Shown here piece after piece: positions 34,161 through 43,778 of a stretch of DNA of 64,000 bases (the first letter of the stretch is position 1; every line of letters begins with the position of its first letter). Source of the stretch: Mrakia gelida (lineage: Eukaryota > Basidiomycota > Tremellomycetes > Cystofilobasidiales > Mrakiaceae); assembly GCA_024345305.1 (NCBI GenBank), contig BRON01000012.1, positions 620,001-684,000 of the forward strand, read 5' to 3'. Below the pieces are notes generated by a model, which was given only the letters and a program-made list of their open reading frames with translations, did no database searches and was not told where the DNA came from. The position numbers and the translations under genes are program-made.

Positions 34161-36364
34161 CTAGATCCCCTCCCTCAAGAACCCAATCCCTCCCCCGGTT
34201 CTCGTCCCCACCCTCTCCTGCTCCTTCAACCACGGCGCGACGGCCCAGAGATCCTCCCATTCGAAGGACGCGTAGGAACCAGGTCGAGGGAGGAGGTAGT
34301 GGCCGTTCTCGTCCTTGACTAGATCGGGAGGTGGAGAGGTGGAGGAGGAGGGTGAGAAGGGTCGGTCGCCTGGGGTTCGAAGGGCGGCGATGATCCTGGA
34401 GGGAGGAAGGGAGGAAGAGGAAAGAGCGAACGACGGGAGGTCAGTTTTCGAAGCTCGAGCTCACCCGGAAGGGATAGGTCGCGACGACAGAGATGGAGCG
34501 GCTGGGCTCGAAGAGTGGCTGTGCGTTGAAGATAAGGTAGAATACGAAGCAGAGAAAAGAAGAGACGCGTCGAACTCACATCATCGGCCCAACCCATTTC
34601 TTCGTTCCCGCCACCTCCGGCCACTCTTCTTCTTCCTCCTCCTGATCGTCCACCCCATCATCCTCATCTCCACCTCTCTCCCACCACCCAACCCTCTCTC
34701 CATCAGGCCTTCTCCTAGTGTCTTCTCCTCCCGGCGTCCAATTCGGGTAGAGCCTGAATCCCTCCGTCGGTCGAGGATGCTCCATCACGCGATAGGGAAG
34801 TCGTCCTCGATCGGTCTCCACGACTGTTTGCTGTCTTCGAGGCCGAGCAGGTGAGCTTGAGGTTGACGAGCGACGGAGGGAGGGAGGAGGAGGGGAGAGG
34901 AAGGTGATCGTCGAGCTCGAAGGAGGACCTTGTTGAGACGCGCCGCCGGAAGGAGGGGTTGACGATGCTGATGAGTGATGGCCGAGAGTGGAGGAGGAGG
35001 AGATGAGGTCCCTAGAGCGAGCGTGGTGGGTTCCGATGGAGAAGGCTGAGGAGTTGGGGTGGGGTTTGGGTTTGAGGAAGGACGCGATGGAGGCGAGGGT
35101 GTTGCCGCCGCTGCTGGTGCTTCCTTCTCCTCCTCCTCCTCGACGACCGCTACTGCTTCCACTGATGGTACGACTCAAGGGTAACCCAATCTTCTTCCTT
35201 TTGCCCTCTCCTCCGAATCGTCCTCCTGAGCTCGCGACCTTGGCCAGCGGTGTCGTTGGTTCGACAACGGTCGGCGACGCGTTCTCGGTTGGCTCGACTC
35301 CTCCTTCCGACATGCTTCTCTCCCTTCCCTTCATCTTCGGGTCACCCGTCGAGTTGTTTGAGTTCCAGGGTCGAGAGTCTCGGGGAGGTTCGGCGGGGTA
35401 GCAGAGGGAAGGGTGGAGGAAGGCGTGGGCGTTGGAGGAGACGAAGAGGGAGGTTGGGGAGTAGAGGACGCCGACGGCGAGGACGTGGACGTCGGTGAGG
35501 GAGAGGACGTGGCGAACGGTCGTGGGGTGATGGTGGAGATTGTTCTGGACAGAAGCGAGAAGGAAGGAAATCAGAGGAGACGACGGAAGAGAGGAGGGAG
35601 AAGCGCACGAACCTGGAGCTTGATCTCCTGAAACACGACGAGAGGATCGAAAGCTGCTGCTCGTACTCGATTGAGCGTAGCTGATCCTCTCCTATCGAGG
35701 GTAACCCAACGAGTGTAGGACTCCTCCGTGGTGCAGGTTGAAGTCGAGCGATGAGCGACGCGGTGGATGGCCCTGAGCGAGGCGAGGTGGGAGGAGAGGG
35801 CGAAAGTGCCGGACGAATCGATATGAGCTCTCGCCTCTTCCTTCTTCAGATCCTTCTTCTATGGTCGACGAGTACTCACCTCATGAACAAAGTCCTCCAG
35901 CTCATCCCCTCTCTCTTCCAGGCATCGCCGTGCCAGCTAGGCAAGAACCGCCGACGCATCACCTCCTCCCAATCGGCTTCCCTCAACCCAACGGGCAGCT
36001 CCATGATGCTCCCTACGAAATCGGGCCTCGCCTTGACGAGGATATCGTAGAAGGCTGTCCGAGGGATGTAGGAGTAGCATCCTAGGCGTTCCAGAGATCG
36101 AGGGTAGGGCGAGAAGGGAGGAGGGCGGAGAGCTAGATCGACGGGGTTGGACCAGGGAGAGAGGAGGGAGGATGACGAGATTTGGTAGAAGAGCGAGGAG
36201 AGTTGAGAGGCGATGATGAGAGAGTCGAGGGGAAGGAAGGTGAGAATGTAGGAGAGGATCTCTATGGGTAGGTGCTGGAGGAGGAGAACGAGGGAAGGAG
36301 TAGGGGAGGGAGAGGGAGGAGGCGAAGCAAGCTCATCGTGCAAGAGCGCCTTGAGGTGAGCCAT
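34161..36364 (-). CDS. F-box protein
   Basis: Four exons join in frame; edges are near 35880 (end of exon 1) and 34580 (end of exon 3). The F-box lies near residues 25-70: LQHLPIEILSYILTFLPLDS followed by LIIASQLSSLFYQISSS. This would bind SKP1 in SCF ubiquitin ligases. The following region (CYSYIPRTAFYDILVK, WEEVMRRRFLPSWHGDAWKR, TWVTLDRR-type block) is seen in fungal F-box proteins of unknown substrate. A long Ser/Pro/Gly-rich segment, an acidic stretch and a conserved-looking end (YASFEWEDLWAVAPWLKEQE) follow. The start at 36364 is chosen because the upstream frame contains no better context; an upstream in-frame Met exists. It is not closely related to the F-box-like copies A-C. Confidence 0.75.
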
Positions 36365-36674
36365 CGACGGGATAAATCCTTCCTTTGTTGAGCGAGGGTG
36401 GGAAGGGAAGGGGTAGAGGATGATCCGCTGGAATCGAGAGAGTTTAGAACGTCGCCGTTTGGGGGTGAAGGGCGAGAAGGGAGGGAAGAGGAGGATGACG
36501 ACCTCCGGCTCGCCGAAGCTGACTTTCGTTTGGACAGACGGTTCAGCTTTCGTCTCCCCTCCGCTATCTCTGATCCTGCAACCTCCACGGCTCAACTCAC
36601 ACCCAATCTCATAAAGAGGGAATCCTCCTCTCTATCCTTCCCTTCGACCTTCTCTTCCTCTTCTCTCTGGCGCG
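36365..36674. promoter_or_regulatory. Divergent promoter, F-box gene / alpha-beta hydrolase gene
   Basis: 310 bp separate the opposed starts. An in-frame extension of the F-box gene crosses part of it, so its 5' UTR or a longer N-terminus may lie here. No defined element is recognised. Confidence 0.4.
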
Positions 36675-39603
36675 ATGAGCTCTACGACCTTCTCACCCCT
36701 TCTTCTCCTCCTCCACCAACAACCCGTCCTCCTCTCCTCCCTCGTTCTCTCCTCCCTCCTCCTCCTTCCGCTCACAATCTACCGACTCCTCCATCGCCCT
36801 TACTCTCCAACCCGCAAACCTCGCACTAGAAAGTTCTGGTTCACCATCTTCGTGCTTGTAGGACCTGTTTTCCTCTTAACGCCCATATCCTGGCTCGCTT
36901 TCGGATGGGGATGTCTCGCCAGTTTGGGATGGGGCGACTTCACCTGGCCGAGCTCGACAGGTGCTAGGATCGCATCGGGAGTAGGAGTAGGATGGGCTAC
37001 CCTTGAGGTCAGTGTCTTTTTCTTTTCGAAAATCTTCCCTCCGTCGTTTGGAAGAACGGTCGAACGTGTCGACCCGGACTTTTCACGAGGGCTGACTTTC
37101 ATATTTGGTCCGCTTGGTTTTCGCTTTCTTTATCTGCAGGTTCTCTTCTCGCTCATTCATCTATACCTCGCCTACCGAATTCAGCCCCCTACCCAACCTC
37201 TCACAGCAGATCCAGCTCAACTGAGGAGGATCTTCCTCCGTGTGCTTCAGGCGAATCTACAGAGGGCGAATCACGAGCTCGTCGAGGACGTCGACGACGA
37301 ACTGAACTCTCTACCGGAGGAGAACCTCGAGGAGGTCCTGGAGGAGGTCGAGGGTGCTTTGGATGTTCAGCATGGAGGAAAGGGTATCGAGAGGCTGGAG
37401 GAGGAGGACGAGAGAGCTGTGGCCTTCCGAGAGAGGTGAGTCGCCGTCTGTTGTCCCGCGTCGGAGTTCCGTGACTTCTAGCTTTCCCGACTGATGTCTT
37501 ATCTCCCCCGACTTCTTCCTCGTAGACTTCGGACCTGGTTCTACCACGCTGAGTGGGACTCGCTCAAGAGGGATAATATCCTCGACTGGATTTCTTGGTC
37601 GACGTTCAAGTGCGTCGTCTCCCTTTCCCTCCCTCTCCTCTCGTCGTTCCTCCTGCTCCCGTCTCTTCGCCCAGTCTAGAGCTGACCTCTCGATCTCGAT
37701 TTTTCTTTGCTTGACTCAGCTCGTCTCTCGAATACACCCTCTCGATCCCAGCCTACAAGACCGTTCTCCTCGACGCGCTCGAACTCATCGAATGTCGAAC
37801 GGGCAAGATCCTGCCTCCAGGGAGGAACCAGTCTATCCGAGTCATCAGGCTTACTCTCGGTTAGCTCCGCCTCCTACTCTCTAGTTCACTGGGCCATCTT
37901 CTCTCTCGTCGAGCTCGAGCACTGACGTCGTCTCTTCTCCCTCATTTCGGACGCGTCTCGATTCGGAACTTCAGATAAGGTCAACGTTCGACATCGCCCT
38001 CTGATCCTCTACACCCTCACTTGGCTTCTCAACTCGCTCTGTTCTGCCATCTACTGGTCGAAGGGAGTCAAGAGGGAGAAGTTCGGAGAGATCGAGTGAG
38101 TCTTCGTTCTCTCATTTCGCTCATTCGACGCGTCCGTCTCCGCGTTCGAACTACTCACGCTGCTATCCTCTTCTCTTCTCACTTCAGGTACCTCGTCCAC
38201 TTCCCAAAAGACTGGACGCCTGAGAAAGGCAGGACGGAAGCAGCTTCCTCGCCCATCCTCTACTTCCACGGACTTGTTCGTCGCGTCGCCTCCTCTCCTC
38301 GTTCGCTTCGAACTCGACTGACTCTCGTTTCCTTTTCGATACCTACAGGGCTTCGGCTTCCTTCAAAACCACTTCGTCATCTCGACGCTCCTCCGAGACT
38401 ACTCCTCGCATCCTATCCTCATCCCCATCCAGCCTGCGATCTCCATGACCCTCGTTCGTTCCTCCTCCTCTCCTCTTCTCCCCCTCTCCTCCTTTCAACT
38501 TTCTGCTCAGTCTCTCTTTCGAACGCTCTTGACTGACTTTCTGTTTTCCTTCTTTCCCTCCAGTTCTCAGGGAAGCATCTCGTCCCCTTCGACCGACCCG
38601 ACACCATCCGCTCCCTCTCCCTCGCTCTCTCCCACTACAAGTTCTACTCGCCCGACTCGGAAGACCACGCTGGAGGAGTAACGATGTTCAGCCACTCGAA
38701 CGGATCTACGAGTCACGCTTGGGTGCTGAAGGATATTCCGATCGCCATTCGTCGTTCATGTTTCGTCGATCCGGTTGTTTTCTGCCTCTGGGAGGGAGGT
38801 GAGTCGCGTCTCTTCTTTTCTTCCGCCTCGAAGGATTGCTGATGAATACGCTCTTCTCCCTCGCCCTCGCCAGACGTCTGCTATAACTTTGTTTGTGAGT
38901 CTTCTCGACCTTCGACGCGTCTCGTCTCGCTCGTTTCCTCGCCGCTTACCCGCTTCCCTTCCCCTCCTTTCTCTCAACAGACCGAGATCCCTCCACCGCT
39001 ATCGAGCTTCTCATGAGCTATTTTATCGGCTCGGAACTCGGTATCGCCAACACCATCTCGAGGAACTTTGACTGGTCGTTCGTCCTTCTCTCTTTCATCC
39101 CTTCTCGTCCCTCGCTCGTCCTGACCACCTTCCATCCCCACCTCTCCCCTTTTTTCTTCAGGAGCAACACCCTCTTCTTCGAAGATATCATCAACGGTAC
39201 CGACGCTTCCCGAACAGCGTTCTTCCTCGGAGGAAGAGACGCGATCGTTCATGCTGAGCGAGTGAAGCATTACCTTGAGCATCGTCAGTTCCCTCCCTTC
39301 CTCCCCTCTTTCTGTCGTTCTTTTCGAAGCTCCGACCGACTCGACCTCGCGTTCTTTTCTCGCTTTGCAGACGGCGTCACAAACGGAATCCACTACGACC
39401 CACACGGATCTCACGGAGAGGCGTTGCTGTGAGTCGGACGCGTCGACTTCACTTCTCCCTTCCCCTCATCGTTCTCTGACCCCTCCTCCCCCCCTTCCTC
39501 GTTCTGTTGCAGTGGTAAAACCCTAGACAAGGTTCTTCGTTGGGTTGGCGGCGAAGACCATCAGGAGGAGCCTGAGTCGTCGAAGTCAACAAAGTCGACT
39601 TGA
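36675..39603 (+). CDS. Membrane-anchored alpha/beta hydrolase
   Basis: Thirteen exons give 596 residues with an exact frame. The N-terminal 150 residues contain at least three hydrophobic segments (around residues 12-32, 55-75 and 112-125), then a soluble acidic helix region. The hydrolase part has the oxyanion motif FHGLGFGFLQNH, the nucleophile elbow MFSHSNGS (Ser between His and Asn), the acid region NGTDASRTAFFLGGRDAIV and the catalytic His in HYDPHGSHGE. The elbow departs from GxSxG, which occurs in fungal families of uncharacterised lipase-like enzymes. A 21-nt exon at 38874-38894 is supported because it rebuilds CYNFVYRDP. It is probably a membrane lipase or esterase; the substrate is unknown. 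Confidence 0.8.
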
Positions 39604-40212
39604 TCTCATATCTTTCTCTTCATCTCTTTTGTTTCAGCTTTGGGACTTCTGTTTATGCTTTGCCCTTTTTGCTTCGCCTTCGCTCTGCTCAGCCACTCTT
39701 CTTCTTTATCTTAAAATCTTCTCGAAACATAGAATAATGATCTTCGTACGAAACGGTACCGGGGGAGAAAGGACTCAGCAGCGAGACGCGTCTTGTTTCC
39801 GTGATTCGTTTCTTTCAGATCTGCTCGCGAGGTTTTCCCGACCCCGTCATCTCTATATACAGTCGGACCCGAAATCCAGTCCTCGCAGCTCTCCCTCGAA
39901 AGCTATGTACAGCGCAAACCAAACCAATCCCAACCCTGGTCGTCGCTCGAATCGAACCTCGCGAGATCGTCCCTGTCGACGCGACGAAGCAGAGGAGAAC
40001 GAAGGTCAGCGCTCATCTAGATGGAGCTTGGGTGGAATAGAAGTCCAGAACCGACGACCCTCGAAACAAACCGGCCCCACCCTCCCCTTCGCTCCATCAA
40101 AATCGTCCGAGACCGACGACGACTCTGTTGACGCGACGAGAAGGCAAAGAAGGGGGTCAGCGCTCGTCGAGATGCGCGACTGGACAGTGGAGAGGAGGGT
40201 AGACGTACACGT
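39604..40212. other. Spacer holding the duplicated 3' flank of BTB copy 1
   Basis: 609 bp. Read on the minus strand, 40020-39961 and 40180-40111 are two related copies of a block with a GCGCTGACC branch-like site and a TCGCGTCAACAG or TCGCGTCGACAG acceptor-like end. The same block follows BTB copy 4 at about 54620-54680. It may be a 3'-UTR intron. No independent gene is supported. Confidence 0.5.
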
Positions 40213-41089
40213 TTAGAGCTGTTGGAAGAGAGGAGAGAGAAGTCAGCTCTCGTTCGAGCTCGCTCGTCAAACGAAAAGGAAAAAAGGAAAACAACGAACC
40301 TTGAAGTCGTCTCCTGCCTTGAGCCACGAGTAACCAGGGGTGGTCAAGACCTTCTGGTGAAGGTTCGAGAAAATCTTGGCTCCCTCCCAAGGGATCCTCC
40401 TTCCGAGATGATCAGGCAGATCTCCCAACACAGACGGTCTCCAATCGGTGGTCGTCTTGGTTTGGTCCGACAAGTCTTTGTGGCTCAGCGTTCTCGTCCC
40501 CTTCGTTCCCAATCCCCAGACATAACTCCATCTCAAGCACCTCTTCGCGAGATCCTCCAGTCGATGGATGGAAGCGATGGCGAAAACCTCGACGGAGGGA
40601 GGGATGATGACCTCCGATCCAGCGACGGTTGTTTTCTCTCGAGCGGATTCGGCGACCAACGGATCCCTGATGAACCTTGGGAGTTGCTCGAGAAGGACGA
40701 ACCGAGCGAGGAGACCTGAGTCGTACTTGTCGAACACCTTGGAGAGGAGGAGGATGGTGGCCCAAGAGGGAGTGGGAGGTTGGTTGTCGAGGAGGAGTTT
40801 GGCGGGGTGGATGTACTTAGCGAAGGAAGATCTCGAAGAGCTCTTTGTTTTCCTCGATCTTGATGAGAGGGAGACCGTCCTTCTTCTCCTGGTCGTCTTG
40901 AATCGGGAGGGAGAGGATGTCGTCGAAAACGCTGGAGTTGGCTCGAAGATAGACGGATCGAGTTGCGAAGTTGACGGCGTCCGATGTTTGAACGACGAGG
41001 TCGGCTTCGTTGTAGAACGGGAAGAGGGGAGAGTATGATGAAGGGTCTACGTCCTCTGAGATGGCAGATGCTTTTCTCTTGGGAGCCAT
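40213..41089 (-). pseudogene. BTB/POZ-like family, copy 1 (frameshifted)
   Basis: It starts MAPKRKASAISED and has the BTB-like core ADLVVQTSDAVNFATRSVYL, SSVFDDILSLP and KIEENKELFEIFLR. Directly after FLR (about 40820) the frame ends in TAA; the intact copies continue with a Tyr there. Four extra bases (aagt) just before the conserved acatcca restore neither frame nor splice site, so translation would stop at about residue 90. The rest is well preserved in the shifted frame (TILLLSKVFDKYDSG, SVEVFAIASIH, TTPGYSWLKAGDDF), and the final two-codon exon (Leu-stop, 40218-40213) with its intron remains. The event therefore looks recent, or is a sequencing or assembly error. Confidence 0.65.
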
Positions 41090-42592
41090 GGTTGATGAAG
41101 GATAGGGAGGGAGGAGCTGACAGCGAAAGGAGGCGAGCTGTTCGACGAGGAAAGGAGGAGCAGAACGAGTCAGGATCAGGACGAAAAATTTCGATGTCTT
41201 GAGAGGAGAACTGAAGGAGCATACATGTCTGTGTATCTTTCACTGTTGAGAGAAGAAGGACGTTGGAGGTCGAAAGACGGCGAGGTTTTCCTCTTTTGCC
41301 AGCGCGACCTCTCCAAATCCAATGCTCCCTCCCTAATAGGTAAAATATGCAATAAGCTTCTGCAACTCCCTAAATGTTTACTGAGCTCTCCCTGGTCGCG
41401 TGCCCTCTTCCGAAAGAAAGAATTTGGACGAGGGAGGCGGGAGGTAGCCTCGAGAGCGAGATGCGCGCAACTTTCAATCGGTCGCCGACGTTCTGCCCTT
41501 CATCATGTCTGTATATATCTCGAATCAGACGGTGACGCCATTTCCGAAATTCTGCTGCAGATGATTGAACGAAAAATTCTTTCGAACTAAGCTCCGTTGC
41601 CGAAATGGGTGTTTTCGGCCGATCCTTGACAACGAAAAAATCTGCGGTCTTCTCTGATTGCCTCTCCCAGCTCGGATATATATACCCCACCGTCCCACCA
41701 AGTCTCAAAGCAATCGCTTGAGAGGGAAAGGAACCATGGCCATATTTCTCCCTCGCCTCCTCGACCCTCGACGCCGAACGTCCCTCCTCCCTCTTCTCGA
41801 CTCCAACTCAACCGCAACGCTCTCCCACTCGTCCATCAACAGACCATCATCCCTAAGGAGTCTCACACGGAGGCCCCACCCATCCGAAACTCGACGTTCC
41901 GTCCATTCCGAGACCGAAGAACGAGAAAACGACGACGTCCGTTGGGCTTCGACTCGGAAGAGGAGGAGTCGAGCTTGAGCTTGAGTTGGACGGTTGAGAG
42001 GACGGACGAGGCTGCGTTGGATGAAGGGTTGTAGATTAAACGGAGGTGGGATGAGGGTGGGTGTCGAGAGGAGGAGAGGAAGGGCGAGTCGAGCTGAAAG
42101 AAAGGGAGGCAAGTAAGAAAGACGCGTCGTCGGTGAGCGAGTCGAACGAGCGAGGAATTGAAAAGAAGAGGGAACGCACGAACGAGTGTAGCGACGAGAG
42201 AAGATTAGTAAAAAGTTCGTGATGTCGTTAAAGCTATCGTATCTGGTGGCAGAGACGGAGAAGGAGGAGAGATCAGACGCGAAGAAAGATCGGAAGCAGA
42301 CGAGCGAGCTCACGGATGGCGGCGAGGCGATGGAGAGAGGATGAAGATGGGAGACCGAAGGCGAGGTGATCTTATAGATAGATCAAAGCGATGAAGAGGT
42401 GTTCAGGGAGGCGAGACAGGTGCGAAAGGAGAGGACTGGTCTGACGAGGCGAAAGTCGAAGCTCGAGAGCAGAGATCAGATCGTCGCTCCTCCTTCCTTT
42501 CGAGGTCGAACGTTCTAGAAACGAGTAGGAGGAAGGAGTCAGAGAAGGATTCGATGAGTGAGATTTGAAACAAGGACTTACGGAAGAGCGTC
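41090..42592. other. 1.5-kb gap between BTB copies 1 and 2
   Basis: From 42592 down to 41692 (minus strand) this is the 3' flank of BTB copy 2, shared with copy 3, including intron-like acceptors. From 41692 to 41090 it is upstream sequence of copy 1. A TATA-like run (gatatatata, 41675-41684) lies about 50 bp before a plus-strand ATG at 41736 that opens an 80-codon frame to 41978. The same frame, without the ATG, exists in the other arm; I do not call it a gene. Confidence 0.45.
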
Positions 42593-43461
42593 TCATAGCT
42601 GGGGAGCAAAAAGAGGAAGCGAAGGTCAGTTAAGTTGAACGTCGCGCGTCTTGTCGAAGAAAGAAGAGCGAACGAATTACGAACCTCGAAGTCGTCCCCA
42701 GCCTTTATCCACGAGTAGCCAGGAGTCGAAACCACCTTCGAGTGAAGTTTGCAGAAGTCTCGAACCGCTTTGATGGGCACTCGGGAGAGAAGGTCGAGGT
42801 CCAGATCCCCTATTCCGTTGGGTCTCCAGTCGAGAGTCATCGCTTTGGGATCGGCCTCGTTGGAGTGGGAGAGCGTCAGAGTCCCTGGAGGCTTCGCACC
42901 GTAGACTTGGCTCCAGCGAATACTCCGCTTAGCGAGGTCTTCCAGCCCATGGACCGAAGCGACGGCGAAAACCTCGACGGGATAGGGAAGAGCGACGTTC
43001 GATGACCCAACGACGATCAATGCCCCTCGAACCTCTGCGGGAACGGCTGGATCCTGGATGAACCTCGGAAGGTGTTCGATGAGAAAGGATCTAGCCAGAT
43101 CTGGGGTGTCGTACTTGTCGAACAGTTTGGAGAGGAGGAGGATGGCTTCCCAGTCCGGTTTGGGGGATTGGCCGTGAACGAGGAGCCGACCTCGATGAGC
43201 GTAGCGAAGGAAGACCTCAAAGAGTTCTCCCTTTTCCTCAATCTTGATGGTAGTGAGGCCGTCTTTCTTCTCTTGGTTATCTTGAGGAGGGAGGGAGAGG
43301 ATGTCGTCGAAGACGGACGAGGCTGAAAGAAGGTAGACGGTTCGAGTTGCGAAGAGGATTTGGTCCGAGGATTCGACGACGAGGTCCGCTTCTGGGCACA
43401 GAGGGAAGTTGGTATGGTAAGGGGACTTGTCGACGTCGTCCGCTTTCCTCTTGGGGGCCAT
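42593..43461 (-). CDS. BTB/POZ-like protein, copy 2 (intact)
   Basis: Exon 1 runs 43461-42685 (259 codons), and a 6-nt last exon (42598-42593) adds Leu and TGA after an intron with donor gttcgt. The N-terminal half has BTB-like features: ADLVVESSDQILFATRTVYL (recruit of a cell-surface or substrate groove), SSVFDDILSLPPQDNQEKKD, ELFEVFLRYAHRGRLLV and ILLLSKLFDKYDTPDLARSF. The C-terminal half ends in the family signature STPGYSWIKAGDDFE. The BTB assignment rests on this order of motifs; fungal lineage-specific BTB families look like this. Such proteins often serve as CUL3 adaptors, but that role is inference. It is divergent from UTP15 with 317 bp between starts. Confidence 0.75.
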
Positions 43462-43778
43462 CGTGGCAGAGAAGATCCGAGGGAAGGGAAGGAAGGGAAG
43501 GAGGGAAGGAAGGAAGGCGAGCTCGAAGTTGAAGGTCAAACAGGCTCGGCGAGAGGCGACTCTTCTCTGGCTCCAGTTTCGCGAAAATTATCTCGTTTTC
43601 GGATCTCATCATGGATTGAGATCCATACGAAGCGTCTCTCCTCTCGAAAAGTCCCAAACCTGAGATTAGATGGAGGCAATCTTGCTTTGACTTGACGGCA
43701 GAATTGTCGAGCTCAACTTTGAATCCTCCCTTCTCTCCTTCAACCCACGACCCCTCCCCTTCCCCTCCCTCTCCCGGC
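43462..43778. promoter_or_regulatory. Divergent promoter, BTB copy 2 / UTP15
   Basis: 317 bp separate the opposed starts. The 110 bp nearest the BTB gene match the leader of BTB copy 3 (gtttgaccttcaac and CT-rich tract before ccacgATGG), so promoter sequence was duplicated with the gene. Confidence 0.5.

Larger units (their letters stand above)
39800..43570 (-). repeat. Left arm of nested inverted duplication
   Basis: This arm carries BTB copies 1 and 2 in minus orientation. Read on the minus strand it parallels 51190-54870 on the plus strand: leader (gtttgaccttcaac), BTB gene, 3' flank (gccatatttctccc-type block, caagcgattgcttt), a 1.5-kb gap, second BTB gene, and flank with the CGCTGACC...CAACAG block. 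The clear outer break of the inner unit is near 41692, where similarity stops after accaagtctcaaagc. Confidence 0.7.

Noticed and set aside
39727..40216. Plus-strand frames opposite the 3' flank of BTB copy 1
   Set aside because: They coincide with duplicated UTR sequence; the mirrored frame near 54580-54860 is similar only because the DNA is duplicated.
41736..41978. Possible 80-codon gene in the left BTB arm
   Set aside because: The start codon is missing in the mirror copy and no motif is recognised; kept as a finding only.
40213..43461. BTB genes as a defence or toxin system because of clustering and decay
   Set aside because: The cluster is explained by one inverted duplication; no effector or nuclease partner sits with it.
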